From Eisenbergiella sp900555195 (GTDB lineage Bacteria > Bacillota > Clostridia > Lachnospirales > Lachnospiraceae): a DNA stretch of 64,000 nucleotides. The DNA lies in contig CABUMH010000002.1 of assembly GCA_902492555.1 (NCBI GenBank), forward strand, positions 11,463-75,462. The letters run 5' to 3'. A model generated the notes under the pieces. It worked only from the letters and a program-made list of their open reading frames with translations, searched no databases and had not been told where the DNA came from. The stretch's first letter is position 1. Every line of letters starts with the position of its first letter. This document shows positions 8,526 to 19,200 of this stretch, one piece after another. The translations under genes and the position numbers were made by a program.

Positions 8526-10334
8526 GTGAAGAATAGCGAATTGATCCCATTTGAGAGAAACCGTTATTATACGGGAAAGATGCTTACCACGGCCGACTTC
8601 GAGGCAGAACAGGCTTATATGAATAATAAGAGGCGGTTTCTGAACCAAATGGTAACCGGGTCCGGCATTGTCTGCGGCCTGAGCGTGATTAGCCTGGATG
8701 ACCTTTCCCTGATGATTGAGAGCGGTATGGCGATTGACGATACGGGCAGAGAGATAGTAGTAGACAGTTCTGTGGTGAAGAAGCTTTCTGCTATTCCTGG
8801 CTTTGAAGAGCTGACTACGGATCGCGCGAGCCTGTGCCTCAGATATAAAGAAGAGCCGGTTCATGCTGTGTATTCGGTAAATCATCAGGAAGGCGAAAAG
8901 GAATATGAATACAATCGTATCGCGGAAGGGTACGAACTTTTCTTAAAAGATACAGAAGCCCTTTCGGAGGGATACGAAGCGGAAACGGAATTCTATGCGG
9001 AAGGCCGTTTGTTTGAGAATAAGGATTATTGTATCCGGCTGAGAATGCCGGCAGTCGTGTGTGCAGGGCATTATGTAAAGCTGGAAGTGGAAGTAGTGAA
9101 GCTGTCTGAAGAAAACGCGAAGCTCTATTATGAAGGCGTGCTGCAGACGCCTGCGTTGTCCGCTTTTCCTGATGGAGGGGAGTTGAAGATATTCCTGGAA
9201 AATATCAGTCTGCAAAAAGGTGGCAGGAAGGTGAAGGAATACTGGATGCTGGCCCAGACGGAAGAACTGGAGGATACCAGTATCATGCTCAAGCCGGGAA
9301 GCGGGAAAGCGGTCATAAACGGCGTGGAATACGAGGCGGAATTTGGCACCAACTGCAGGATATCTGTGGCAGATAGAAAGCCAGAAGAACTTGCGCTTTC
9401 TGAAAGCGGCAAAGTGAGCATGGAACTACGGAATATGGGAAGAAGATCGGATACCATTCGATTAGCTGATTTGGAACTGGTACGGACGGAGACTGCATAT
9501 CTGATTGAAAGGGTGACGGAAGCGGGCAGAGAGGCTTATATTCCGACCCTGCGGGAGGAAAAGCAGCGGCGGACGTTTGAAAGCTATTTCAGCAGGAGGC
9601 TTCCGTTCTATGAAGGAAAGCAGGGTGGAGAGGTTCGTGAAAAGGCGACCGGAATAAAAGAAGAGTATTCCGGAAGGATGCCACGGATTGAGACCGGAAT
9701 TGTGGAGATTCCCCTGGGAGGCAATGCGAGACGGGGAGATGTCTGCTATTCTGGCGAGATTATGCATGGGCTTGGAAAAGGGAATGTATATGTGGAAGTA
9801 GGCTATGAGTATCTGGAAGAGGATCCGGCTCTGAAAAGGAATGCCAGGATGACGGTTTATGGCAACCCGGATCTGTTCCCTTCTTCGCAGATGCCTTCGG
9901 CGTCGGCGGAAACAGCGGTAAAGGTATTCAATGACAAGGGCAGTTTCATGGTTGCTGTCCGTCTGCTGCAGGATGTGGATTATCTGGTCCTGACTTACCG
10001 ATGGGTAGCGATTCGCTATGATGGGAAGGAAGAAGAGCCTATGGTGGATTATGCCAGCAATAAGAGTATCAGTGCAGTAACGCCTACTGTGGTTCTTGGA
10101 GCGAAGGAGAGTTATTTCTTCCAGGTGAAATTCAACAATATGAAGAGCTGTTCTGTTTCTTATGAGATGACGGAACCCGGCAGCGGCGAGGTTACTCCAG
10201 ATGGAGTCTATACGGCGCCTGCGAAGGAAGGCGTATATGAACTGCGGATTTACTGCACGGATATGCCGCTGATCTGTACATATGCTTATGCGATTGTAAA
10301 AAGAAAGACGATGGAAGAGGAAGCGGCTAGGTGA
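8526..10334 (+). CDS. contractile-injection-system-associated protein with YYTGK...CGL N-terminal motif
   Basis: A 602-residue soluble protein. Its N-terminus (about 8-55) carries FERNRYYTGKMLTTADF, EQAYMNNKRRFLN and GSGIVCGLSV. I associate this conserved pattern with uncharacterised proteins of Afp/PVC-like gene clusters. The remaining 550 residues are mostly predicted beta-rich, with an Ig-like end (SYEMTEPGSGEVTPDGVYTAP) resembling bacterial surface or fibre modules. It may be a structural or fibre-related part of the particle. GTG 8526 is used, preceded by AGAAGGGG. It is the first gene of the 37-kb co-directional locus and is followed after 20 nt by the pseudokinase-like gene. Confidence 0.65.
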   Translation: MKNSELIPFERNRYYTGKMLTTADFEAEQAYMNNKRRFLNQMVTGSGIVCGLSVISLDDLSLMIESGMAIDDTGREIVVDSSVVKKLSAIPGFEELTTDRASLCLRYKEEPVHAVYSVNHQEGEKEYEYNRIAEGYELFLKDTEALSEGYEAETEFYAEGRLFENKDYCIRLRMPAVVCAGHYVKLEVEVVKLSEENAKLYYEGVLQTPALSAFPDGGELKIFLENISLQKGGRKVKEYWMLAQTEELEDTSIMLKPGSGKAVINGVEYEAEFGTNCRISVADRKPEELALSESGKVSMELRNMGRRSDTIRLADLELVRTETAYLIERVTEAGREAYIPTLREEKQRRTFESYFSRRLPFYEGKQGGEVREKATGIKEEYSGRMPRIETGIVEIPLGGNARRGDVCYSGEIMHGLGKGNVYVEVGYEYLEEDPALKRNARMTVYGNPDLFPSSQMPSASAETAVKVFNDKGSFMVAVRLLQDVDYLVLTYRWVAIRYDGKEEEPMVDYASNKSISAVTPTVVLGAKESYFFQVKFNNMKSCSVSYEMTEPGSGEVTPDGVYTAPAKEGVYELRIYCTDMPLICTYAYAIVKRKTMEEEAAR

Positions 10335-10354
10335 CAGGCGGAGGATGACCGGCT

Positions 10355-11191
10355 ATGGGATACCAGTCAAAGCAGCTGGCGCTGCGCAGCGTCAGAGAAG
10401 TATATCATGGGAGTGTGAATGATGTCCTCATCTGTGAGGATACCGATATTGGAGAAGGGACGTATTATACCGTTCTGGTATTAAAGGATCACTCTGTGGC
10501 AAGAGATGTTTTGGAGATTTTTGAACGGGCGGGAGCGGGAAGCGGCGTGGAGATATTTGCAGGTGATGGCGGCCTTTGCCTGGCGTTCGATTATGTGAGA
10601 GAACGTTTTCTGGAAGATTTCTACATGGGAGAGAGTATTTCAGCTGCCAGAAGGGAGGAAATCTGCAGAAATTTGGTTCTATCCTGCATCGCTTCGGTGC
10701 TACCTTATCCGTTTCTGTATCTGGTGCTCTCTCAGAGGCAGATTCATCTGCGCAAGGATGGGAGTGTGGATCTGGGATACTGCCTGGATCTGGAGGGACT
10801 GGATAAAAACTGTACAGAGGGAGAATGCGCTGCACAGTGCGCATTGATTATCAGAGATCTTCTGCAAGAAGCAGGTGGGCGGACGACAATGGGATATCGC
10901 CTGCTTCAGAAAAAGATTCCCAAGCAGAGTTATCAGAGTTTTCAGGAGTTGTATACAGATATGCGCCTGACGGCGCCGAAACCGCGTAGACGGGGGATGG
11001 GAAAAGCCATTCGGGAATGGTTTTACCGGCATCAGGAGGGGTTGTTCCGCATCCTTTTGTTTTGCTGTATCTTGCTTGCGGTAGTTGCACTTGTGATGAT
11101 TTTCTCCAGCCTGATCTGGGGAGAGATTCCCATACTGCGTCTGTTTCATAATACCTTCCGCCAGATCGGCACAGAATCATTGGTAAATTAG
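10355..11191 (+). CDS. predicted pseudokinase with C-terminal membrane segment
   Basis: A 278-residue protein. Residues 1 to about 205 read like a degenerate protein kinase fold: a beta-3-like TVLVLKDHS, an alpha-helical region, QIHLRKDGSVDLGYCLDLEG in place of the catalytic and metal loops, and ECAAQCALIIRDLLQEAG like an F-helix. HRD and DFG motifs are absent, so catalysis is unlikely. A basic stretch PKPRRRGMGK precedes one membrane helix (about 228-252) and a short outer tail. The layout recalls EssB/YukC of type VII secretion, but relationship is not shown. It begins a block of membrane proteins inside the injection-system locus and may help anchor the particle or relay signals. Confidence 0.5.
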   Translation: MGYQSKQLALRSVREVYHGSVNDVLICEDTDIGEGTYYTVLVLKDHSVARDVLEIFERAGAGSGVEIFAGDGGLCLAFDYVRERFLEDFYMGESISAARREEICRNLVLSCIASVLPYPFLYLVLSQRQIHLRKDGSVDLGYCLDLEGLDKNCTEGECAAQCALIIRDLLQEAGGRTTMGYRLLQKKIPKQSYQSFQELYTDMRLTAPKPRRRGMGKAIREWFYRHQEGLFRILLFCCILLAVVALVMIFSSLIWGEIPILRLFHNTFRQIGTESLVN

Positions 11192-11204
11192 AGGGGAAAT
11201 TCGG

Positions 11205-12929
11205 ATGAATAGCGTCATAGTCATAAGTCTGGTTATTGTATTCCTTTTATTCATAGCTCTGGTGGCCAGCCGTTCTCAGGCGCTGCAGCGGTTCGCGGTG
11301 ATGGAATTGCTCCTTCTATGCGTGATCGCCGGAGGAGCGGCATGGGGATACGGGAAAGCGTCAGCTTTTTCTGAAACTCAATATCTGCGCTTGTTTGGCG
11401 TATATCTGCAGCAGGCGTCCTCCTATATGGGTTATTTGGAGGAACTAGAACTGGATGAGGATGCACAGGAAGTAGAAAAACAAAACCTGGAAGAGATGCT
11501 TTCCTCCATTCTTCCCGTCGCTACTGTGGGAGATACCAGTTATGCTTATTTAAATGCGGCAATCCTGGAACGGGATGTGGACACCTACCAGGCTGTGCTG
11601 CATGTGGGAGAAGACGAAGCCTTCCCGGAGGAATGGCTGGAGGAGGCTGCTGTCCTTGCAGGCAATGCTATTTCACAGCAGTCGGCTTCCTATGGGGCAT
11701 ATACAGGAATGGACGGTGAACGGATCGGGCTGCTGGCCCTGGCGGATCCCCAGAAAATCGCTCCGGATAAAGTACTCCTGGTGGAAATCTCCCTCGCCCC
11801 TATGGAGCAGGAGATGAGGAGCCTGGCTGGGGACTATGTGTATGCAGGCAGCGCGATTGGCCTGATCGGCACTCTGTTACTGGCCACAGTGATTGTACTG
11901 CAGGGAGCAGAACTGAGACGCATGGTGAAAGTGATGAACCGTGTAGGCGAAGGAAAAGAGGAATGGGATCAGGAGGCAAGTAGCCTTCAGAAACGTAGAT
12001 ATCGAATTTACAGCAATGAGATGCGTTCGCTTTGGAACAGCCTGGGGCAAATCGTACAAGGGGTAGCCCGAATAAATTATATGAAATACCGGACATTACA
12101 GGCCTATTACCGATTTGCACCCAAACGGATTGAAGAACTTCTGAACAAGCACTCCATCCTGGACGTGGAAGCTAAGGACAGTACCCATGCATCAGGCGTG
12201 CTGGCGGTGGTGTCGCTGCCCGGGGAAGGAAAAACACAAGAAAAAGAGTATATTGCGCGGATGAACGACAGATATCTGGCACTGTGCGGGGCGCAGAAAG
12301 AATATGGCGGTATTTTTCTTGCTGGGAGCAGGGACTTGACGATGCTGGAGCTGATGTTTACGGAGCAAACGCAGAAAGCGTTGTATTTTGGAATTGAAGC
12401 TGCCGTTTCATGTATGGAAGAAGCGGCGGAAGAAGAGGGGATTTTCATATTATTGCATAAGACCCGTTTCGTATATGGTGTGGCAGGGGATGAGGAGCAG
12501 GCATCTGCGTTTGTCCTGTCTGATGAGATGAAATTGCTGGAAAAATATACGGATCGGATGCGTTCTGCCGGAATACGCATGGCGGTGACGGATGCGGTCT
12601 ATGAAGTGGTAGAAAAGGATGCTGCCTGCCGTTATATTGGCTTTATCGAAGAAGGGGATTACAGCTTCAAGCTGTATGAGGTTCTAGACGCCTATCCTGC
12701 AAGAGAACGGCGTCGCCGGATAGAAGCGAATGGGAAATTCCAGGAAGGGCTTTCCTTGTTCTATAGAGATGATTTCTATCTGGCCAGAAGTGCGTTTACA
12801 GAGGTATTGAAGGAGTGCCCTACCGATGAAGTAGCGAAATGGTATCTCTTTACCTGTGAAAGGTGCCTGGATTCTGAGGGGCCGGACAGGATTTCCTATG
12901 GATTTCTGTCGGATATGGTTGTCAGGTAG
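11205..12929 (+). CDS. membrane protein with degenerate adenylate/guanylate-cyclase domain and TPR
   Basis: A 574-residue protein: two close N-terminal membrane segments (about 3-22 and 31-48), an outer region (about 50-205), a third segment (about 208-232), a linker, a class III nucleotide-cyclase-like domain (about 325-490) and a TPR-like end. The cyclase relation shows in FAPKRIEELL, GGIFLAGSRDLTML and the closing VYEVVEKDAACRYIGF...FKLYEVL pattern. The metal-binding Asp expected near the start is replaced (VLAVVSLPGEG), so it is probably a pseudo-cyclase. The TPR-like end is KFQEGLSLFYRDDFYLARSAF. A sensory or scaffold role at the membrane is plausible. Spacing to both neighbours is short. 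Confidence 0.55.
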   Translation: MNSVIVISLVIVFLLFIALVASRSQALQRFAVMELLLLCVIAGGAAWGYGKASAFSETQYLRLFGVYLQQASSYMGYLEELELDEDAQEVEKQNLEEMLSSILPVATVGDTSYAYLNAAILERDVDTYQAVLHVGEDEAFPEEWLEEAAVLAGNAISQQSASYGAYTGMDGERIGLLALADPQKIAPDKVLLVEISLAPMEQEMRSLAGDYVYAGSAIGLIGTLLLATVIVLQGAELRRMVKVMNRVGEGKEEWDQEASSLQKRRYRIYSNEMRSLWNSLGQIVQGVARINYMKYRTLQAYYRFAPKRIEELLNKHSILDVEAKDSTHASGVLAVVSLPGEGKTQEKEYIARMNDRYLALCGAQKEYGGIFLAGSRDLTMLELMFTEQTQKALYFGIEAAVSCMEEAAEEEGIFILLHKTRFVYGVAGDEEQASAFVLSDEMKLLEKYTDRMRSAGIRMAVTDAVYEVVEKDAACRYIGFIEEGDYSFKLYEVLDAYPARERRRRIEANGKFQEGLSLFYRDDFYLARSAFTEVLKECPTDEVAKWYLFTCERCLDSEGPDRISYGFLSDMVVR

Positions 12930-12937
12930 GATGCACA

Positions 12938-12960
12938 GCCGGAGGTGAGAACACTCCGGC
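12938..12960 (+). promoter_or_regulatory. hairpin enclosing an SD-like sequence before the MORN gene
   Basis: GCCGGAG at 12938-12944 pairs perfectly with CTCCGGC at 12954-12960 around a 9-nt loop. The left arm overlaps a GGAGGTGAG sequence. The real ribosome site of the next gene (GGAGGG at 12963-12968) lies just outside the stem, so the fold could tune access to it or act as an intercistronic spacer. Confidence 0.35.
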
Positions 12961-12972
12961 ATGGAGGGAAAA

Positions 12973-14190
12973 ATGAATGACGTGTTTAACGTGCTGTTAA
13001 GCACCATCAAAGCGAAAATAACGCCTCTGTGGACCAAGCTGAAGTATTGGACCAGCTGGAGTTTTATTCGTTCCCGGATTCTGATTAAGATCCGGAAAAT
13101 GCTGAGCGGATTGTTCAGTATCCGGCCGAGGAACAAACATGACTATTTCCCTATTTTAGGTTTCCTGGTCAGCCGGAAACTGGCCTTTTCAGTGGTTGTC
13201 ATTGTGGGCCTGCTTTGCCTGTATTATCTGTTTTTTATCAACCCGCCAGGAAGGCTGGCATCCGGAATGGACGATGGATTAAGGGTGTATGCCTATGATT
13301 CCATTCCTCTGCGGTTTGTCAGTGATGAAGTACGGATCCGGGCCCGTTCAGGCTATATCGCATATGAGGGGGCTGTGGAGAAAGGGTACGCTTCAGGGTA
13401 TGGTACGCTGTATGATGCAGAGGGCGGGACTGTCTATCAGGGGCAATTTGTGAAGAGCAAATATGAAGGCACAGGTACGCTGTATTATCCCAGCGGGCAG
13501 GCGATGTACAAGGGCGCTTTTGTGGAGAATCTGTTCGAAGGAGAAGGAAACTTATATCGGGAAAACGGAACGAAACAGTACGAGGGAAGTTTTGAAAATG
13601 GAGAAGAAGAGGGGACAGGTACGCTTTATAATGCGGCAGAAAGCCCTGTTTTCACAGGAAGTTTTCACCGCGGACAGATTGTGTATTCCCAATTTCTCAA
13701 TAAAAGCGCAGATGAGATAACGGCTTTGTATACAGGGGAAAGGACATTGTATCAGACAGAAGATGAGACCGCTGTTATGATGGAGGACATCGGCGCATAT
13801 TATATGGCGCGTACGGATGGAAACAGCATTGAGGATACGCTTAAAGCAGACCGGGTCTATGTTTGCTCGGACAGCTTTGTGTATGCAGACCAGACGATTG
13901 ATACGGTACAGGGGCTGTCGGAAGCGCTGGGCGCACCTTCCTTTGAGGGAAACAGCTATCTGACTTTTGCGGAGGCTGTGGGTGTGGCCTGGCAGCAGGA
14001 ACAGGGGAGGCAGCTGACGGTTGATGCGGAACTCACGGCTTTGTCGCCCTATGACGAGGTGCGGGAAGTGACAGGATATAATGAGAGCGGTTTGGTATAT
14101 TTGTATGTATATCAGAAGGATGATCTCACTTATACGTTTTTCTGTGAGGATAAGAATGGGGGATTTTTTCTCTATCTGATAGAAGCATAA
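12973..14190 (+). CDS. membrane-anchored MORN-repeat protein
   Basis: A 405-residue protein with a basic cytosolic start, one membrane segment (about 70-90) and an outer part. About five MORN-type repeats lie around residues 118-235, with cores such as YEGTGTLYYPSG, FEGEGNLY and EEGTGTLYNAA. A C-terminal domain without recognised family follows. MORN repeats often mediate membrane or protein contacts; no enzyme motif is seen. ATG 12973 is chosen because GGAGGG lies five bases before it; ATG 12961 would have a poor site. As the third consecutive membrane protein in the injection-system locus, it is a candidate part of an envelope platform. Confidence 0.65.
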   Translation: MNDVFNVLLSTIKAKITPLWTKLKYWTSWSFIRSRILIKIRKMLSGLFSIRPRNKHDYFPILGFLVSRKLAFSVVVIVGLLCLYYLFFINPPGRLASGMDDGLRVYAYDSIPLRFVSDEVRIRARSGYIAYEGAVEKGYASGYGTLYDAEGGTVYQGQFVKSKYEGTGTLYYPSGQAMYKGAFVENLFEGEGNLYRENGTKQYEGSFENGEEEGTGTLYNAAESPVFTGSFHRGQIVYSQFLNKSADEITALYTGERTLYQTEDETAVMMEDIGAYYMARTDGNSIEDTLKADRVYVCSDSFVYADQTIDTVQGLSEALGAPSFEGNSYLTFAEAVGVAWQQEQGRQLTVDAELTALSPYDEVREVTGYNESGLVYLYVYQKDDLTYTFFCEDKNGGFFLYLIEA

Positions 14191-14224
14191 AGAGAATGGC
14201 TGAAAAGCGAAGAAAGGGACGGAT

Positions 14225-16288
14225 TTGGTTAGAAAAAATAGCAGGGGAAGAAAGGAATACAGAATAGGACGCCGGTTCATGGTGAGCGTAATGGCCCTTT
14301 TGATATTGGCTGTGGCATTGCCTGTGCTTCCGGCCAATGCTGCAACAAGCACATTGTCCATCGACCAGGCCAAGTCTCTGGCGCTCACAAACAGCGACGA
14401 CTATACTTCTCTGGAAAATAAGCTAGCCCTGGCTGAAGTTCAGTATACGCAGTCGGTGAAATCTATCGAGTTAAAGAAGAAAAACCAGAGTACCTTCCGC
14501 TGGTCCCCCCTCCTGAATTTTAAGCTTCCGGAGAGCCCCAATTTGTCGGATGAGTTCGAATATACCTATAAACCTCTGGAACTTCAGTCGGAGATTGACA
14601 GCCTGAAGCATGAGTTGAATGACAGTATTTATGGGATTTATGAGGAAGTGTCCCTGCAGTTTTTGGAAGTTTATATGCTTCAGGAGAAGATCGCCTATGA
14701 GGAGGAGCAGCTCACTTCTTATGAGGACACTCTAAAAAAGAATGAGGCTCGCCTGACAGCAGGGACAGCAAATCAGGCGGATATTGATTCCATTGAAGAA
14801 AAGATAAGCAATATTGAAAGCGCGCTGGCCTCTGATAAGAGAAATTTTGAGGCTGAGAAGGAAAAACTTTCCGATCTGACAGGCCTGGATGTGACCGTTT
14901 CGTATCGCTTTGCAAGCCCTTTTGTGGAAGCGGACATCAGCAGAGATAAGCTGCAGGCGCTAATTGATTATACTTTGGAGAACGATCATAGTCTGTACCA
15001 GGCAGAAGTGGCGGCTGCCAATGCGCTGTTGGAATTGAATACTAACTATGACCTGATGAAAAGCCAGTACGGTTCCAAGATGAATTTGATAGACAGCTAT
15101 ATCAACCAGGCAAGGCGTGGGGAGAAACTGGACTCCGCGGCCTTCCGTAAGAAATACGACGAACTGCTTGAGGCTGTTGATGAGCCCTGGCAGGGATCTT
15201 TTCGGATCCTCTTCATCCGTATCCCGAAGGAATGGTTTAAGGGGGAAGTGGATGGAATCAGATATGTGGAGGATGAGCCGTATGTGCTTTATGAATCCGC
15301 CCTGAATTATTATGATCTGTATTCGGAGGAACTCTCGACCAGGAAAGAACTGACCAGCCAGGTGAAGGAAAGTTATGAAAGCTATGTCTCCACCAGAAAT
15401 TCTTATGAATCCCTGGTGGAGCAGGTAGCGGACAAGGAGGAGGAACTGAACCAGGCGGCTGTTTTGAACAGCCTGGGAGAGATGACATATGAGGAATATG
15501 CCGCGGTGCAGGAGGAATATGAGGATCTGCAGATGGAAGAGCTGGATGCGCTTTCCCTGTATAGTCAGACGCTGTATTCTTTTGACCGTTTGACATGCGG
15601 AGCGGTCAGCAGCTTGCTTTCCGGAACGAATGCGGATTTGGAGGCAGCGCAGGGCGGAGAAAGCTATATCGTAGAGGAAGAGGGAGCGGATGGCGTTTAT
15701 TATTACATTCATTCGCTTGTGGAAGGCAATCTGTTTGAACTCGGATTAAGCGTGCCAGATGATTACGAGGTGACAATCACGGAATACGAGTTATGGGTGA
15801 ACGGACAGCAGATCGGCAGCCGTACGAGTGTAGATAAAACATTGCGCCATCTGGCCCTGGATTTGGAAAATGTGGAACAGGTTTTTATCCGGTTATATGG
15901 AGACGGGGAATTTATTGATGACTGTGACATTGATCCGTCTGTTTATTCCGGTATGCTTTCCATTACCACCGGATATCAGATTGAAAAGGATGAAGATACC
16001 CAGGTGGCGACTTATGAAATCGATAGATTAAATACATCTGGTCTGGTGGAGGTTACGATTACGCCAGAGGCGGATGAGGAGATTGCTTATTACAGTGTGC
16101 ACACGCCGGAAGGCAGCGCGCTTCTCGGAGATGAGCCCACAGCAATTGGGAAAACCTTCCGTTATCTTCAGGCAGCGGAAAACAGTCTGGAGGAACTGAC
16201 AGTGCGTTTCTATGATGAACAGGAAAATTTGATGTATGAGGCATCATTCCAGATATCAGATCAGACGCTGCACAGGCAGGAAGGATAG
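14225..16288 (+). CDS. secreted TolC-like helical protein
   Basis: A 687-residue exported protein. A typical signal peptide (about 16-41, ending VLPANAA) is followed by STLSIDQAKSLALTNSDDYTSLENKLALAEVQYTQS. This pattern resembles the start of outer-membrane-efflux (TolC) repeats: LSLxxAxxxALxNNxxL, then long helices. Long alpha-helical stretches continue to about residue 480, then a beta-rich C-terminus of about 200 residues. In a Gram-positive cell it cannot be a classical outer-membrane channel; a periplasm-like or wall-spanning scaffold is possible. The start is TTG 14225, with AAAGGGA upstream. It is followed after 10 nt by another exported helical protein. Confidence 0.55.
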   Translation: MVRKNSRGRKEYRIGRRFMVSVMALLILAVALPVLPANAATSTLSIDQAKSLALTNSDDYTSLENKLALAEVQYTQSVKSIELKKKNQSTFRWSPLLNFKLPESPNLSDEFEYTYKPLELQSEIDSLKHELNDSIYGIYEEVSLQFLEVYMLQEKIAYEEEQLTSYEDTLKKNEARLTAGTANQADIDSIEEKISNIESALASDKRNFEAEKEKLSDLTGLDVTVSYRFASPFVEADISRDKLQALIDYTLENDHSLYQAEVAAANALLELNTNYDLMKSQYGSKMNLIDSYINQARRGEKLDSAAFRKKYDELLEAVDEPWQGSFRILFIRIPKEWFKGEVDGIRYVEDEPYVLYESALNYYDLYSEELSTRKELTSQVKESYESYVSTRNSYESLVEQVADKEEELNQAAVLNSLGEMTYEEYAAVQEEYEDLQMEELDALSLYSQTLYSFDRLTCGAVSSLLSGTNADLEAAQGGESYIVEEEGADGVYYYIHSLVEGNLFELGLSVPDDYEVTITEYELWVNGQQIGSRTSVDKTLRHLALDLENVEQVFIRLYGDGEFIDDCDIDPSVYSGMLSITTGYQIEKDEDTQVATYEIDRLNTSGLVEVTITPEADEEIAYYSVHTPEGSALLGDEPTAIGKTFRYLQAAENSLEELTVRFYDEQENLMYEASFQISDQTLHRQEG

Positions 16289-16298
16289 GAGGTATGGC

Positions 16299-19200
16299 AT
16301 GATTGGAAAGGAGAATAGAAATAAAATAAATCTTAAACAGCATACTTCCCGGCCTAGAATGAGGATTCTGGCCTTGATGTTGGCAGGAGTCCTGCTGGCA
16401 GGTTCAGCGGCAGGGCGGTTGATTGTACGGGCTGCGTTGGAGAATGAGAGGTCGGATGAAGTGCGTTCGGTCCATGTATCGGACGCGGACATAGAAGAAT
16501 CCACCCTGGTGATCGGTTCTCATCTGATCTATCTGGGGGCTCTGACAGATGAATTGTATGAGATTGCCAAGGAATCTGAATCTGATTTCAATCAGTATTC
16601 GATGTATTATAAATCGGAACTTTCCGGAGGAAGTTGGTATGAGATTACCTCTGCATCGTCTATTGAGGATATCACCTCTTCGGGCACACCGGTAAATAAA
16701 TCGGTGATTGAGGCATTGGAGTTTACGCATCACACCAAATCGGACGGGGTTACATACGACTTGCGAACGGGAAATGCGGTTTCCATTTTTGACATCAATG
16801 CGCCATATGACCTGGAAGCGATGGAGGAATTGGAGCCTCTCCGCCTTCAATATCAAATGCTGCAGGAGAAGGATGAAGATTCCAAGACAGAATCAGATCT
16901 GACTTATATTGAGATGATTGGAGATTTTTTTGCCCTTTCCATCCGAAATGAAGTGACGGATAGCCATGACGAGGCGCTTAGAGGGCTTCAGAACTACAAA
17001 GTGACGCTTACTGCGAATGATGCTGATGCTGCCATGACGGATAAAGTGGATGAGGTGATGGGGAAGGTGGATGCCGAGCGGCGGGTGGAAGCGCTTACCA
17101 TTCTGGCAGAGGAATTGGACTTGCTGGAACTGCATGCAGGCGGCATGAACACGGAAGAGGAAGAGGCGGAAAAAGAGAGGCTTAAGGAGATTGCCAACAC
17201 AGCTTCAGATGAAGCGAATAATTATAAAAATAACCGGAATTATGATGAAGCAATCCGGGTATTGCAGGAAGCCTATGATGAAACCCAGCTTCCGCAGGTA
17301 AAGAGTGAACTGGACGATGCACGGGTAGAAAAGGCCCTTTATGATGCAGACCGTGCCCTGGAAGAATTTGAAGCGAAGGTTCGGGGCTGGCAGGAAGAGC
17401 GCAGCGAAAAAGAAGATCAGGCAGCCTCTCTCGCAGATGAGATAGACTCCTTGACAGAAGAGATTGGACGGTTGGAGGAGGAGATCGCTTCGGCGGGCAC
17501 GGACGATGATGTATCCGGTTTGGAGCAGGAACTGGAGGATGCGAGAAACCGTCAGGAAGAAGCGCGGAATGAATATGAGGACGCCCAGAACCGCGTTTCA
17601 GAACTGGAAAGGCAGTTGCGGGATGAGAATGTGGAATCAGCTAGGCAGGAAGCCCTAAATGGGACAGTTGAGAGCCTGCAGACGCTCTATGGGGAACTGA
17701 AGGATACCAGGCTGTATAATAAGATTACAGAACTGGGTAGGTCAACCGATCTGTTGGAGGAAGATCCGGAAGAGGATCTGACCTTTACGGTAAATGCGGA
17801 CGTCATCTCCGCCATTGGGGAATGTATTCAGAACGTGCAGACCAGCCTGAACGAATACGAAGCCAAACGGCTGACAGAAGGGACTACGCTGACTTCCCGT
17901 CTGGAATACCGCTATAGCAATGAACTGATTGAAAACGCCAGGCAGAACAACCAAGCAGCCTGCGATACCAGCGTGGATAATCTGATTGATCTGGCTAATA
18001 TCGTGGAGGGCAAGGTGGTTAACCAGGAAAGAGAACTGGCGCTGCTGGATTCAGGGATCGTGCCGGAAGGCTATACGTCTTATCAAGCGGCGCTTGGAGC
18101 CGGAGTATCAGAGGATTATCAGACAGCAATGGCGGAGAACTCTTCCAGGACAGTGCTCACTCGTTATCTGGAGGAACAGCAGAGCGAAACCAATTCCCTG
18201 CGCCTGGAATACCAGACTTTCCTGGATGCCAAGACGATGCGCATGGAGAATGGAGCGGCGCAGGAATACATTCTTTCCCTTATCGACGGGATTGGAGAAT
18301 TGGAGGATGCGGTGAACCAGGATGCGTCCGCTGCGTATCAGGAACAGACTGTATCGGAACATCTTGCATGGTTAAAAGAAGAATATTCCAGTCTGGCTGC
18401 AGAGGGGACGGATAGCAGCGGAATGTCAGATTTGGAGGCGGAAAAGGAACAGCTGCAAGAGGCCATGCGGGATGCTTTGGATAAAAACGATCTTGCAGAG
18501 GCGGCGAGGCAGGAAGCGTTGGTGGCAGCTAAACAGCAGGATATTGATGATCTGGAAGCGCAGCTTTTGGCAACGCTGAATTCCGCTACCGCGTCGGAGT
18601 CGGAAAAAGCTTCTGCTGCCGCGGCGCTGAACGAGGGAGGAAGTGCAGCTAACCTGAACCGTATCGCAACGGATATGGCGTCCAACATTCGGGATGGGAA
18701 TATGGATTCCCTTCAGGGAGGAATGGCAGCCATTGAAGCCATGGCGGAGGTGGATCCCGAGTCTGCCCAGTCCGCCCTTTCGCAGGTGGAAGATGCGATT
18801 GAGGAAGCTATGGCTCTGGAGTCAGAGAATGTGGATACGGATGCCCTGAACGAACTGCAAGATCAGGCGGATGCGTTGAATGAGAGCATTTCCGAAAATC
18901 TTGCCGCATCCGGCGGCGCCAACTTAAGCAGGCAGGAAGTAATTGCTTTATTGGAAAGCCTGCTGGGAGGCTCTTTTGAAAGTCTGTCCGATTCGGAGCA
19001 AGCTGCGGCTCTTCTGGCAGTGGAGTGGTATGGGGAATATACGCTGGATAGCAGCATCGCTTCCCTGGCTGCGGAATATGCCAGGCAAATGAACGAAGCG
19101 GGAAGCCGCTATTTGTACGAAAAGTATACGAAGGAAACGGGAGAGTACGCATCCCTGCGTGCGGTGGGAAAGACGCTTTCCTATAGATATATCTTTGATG

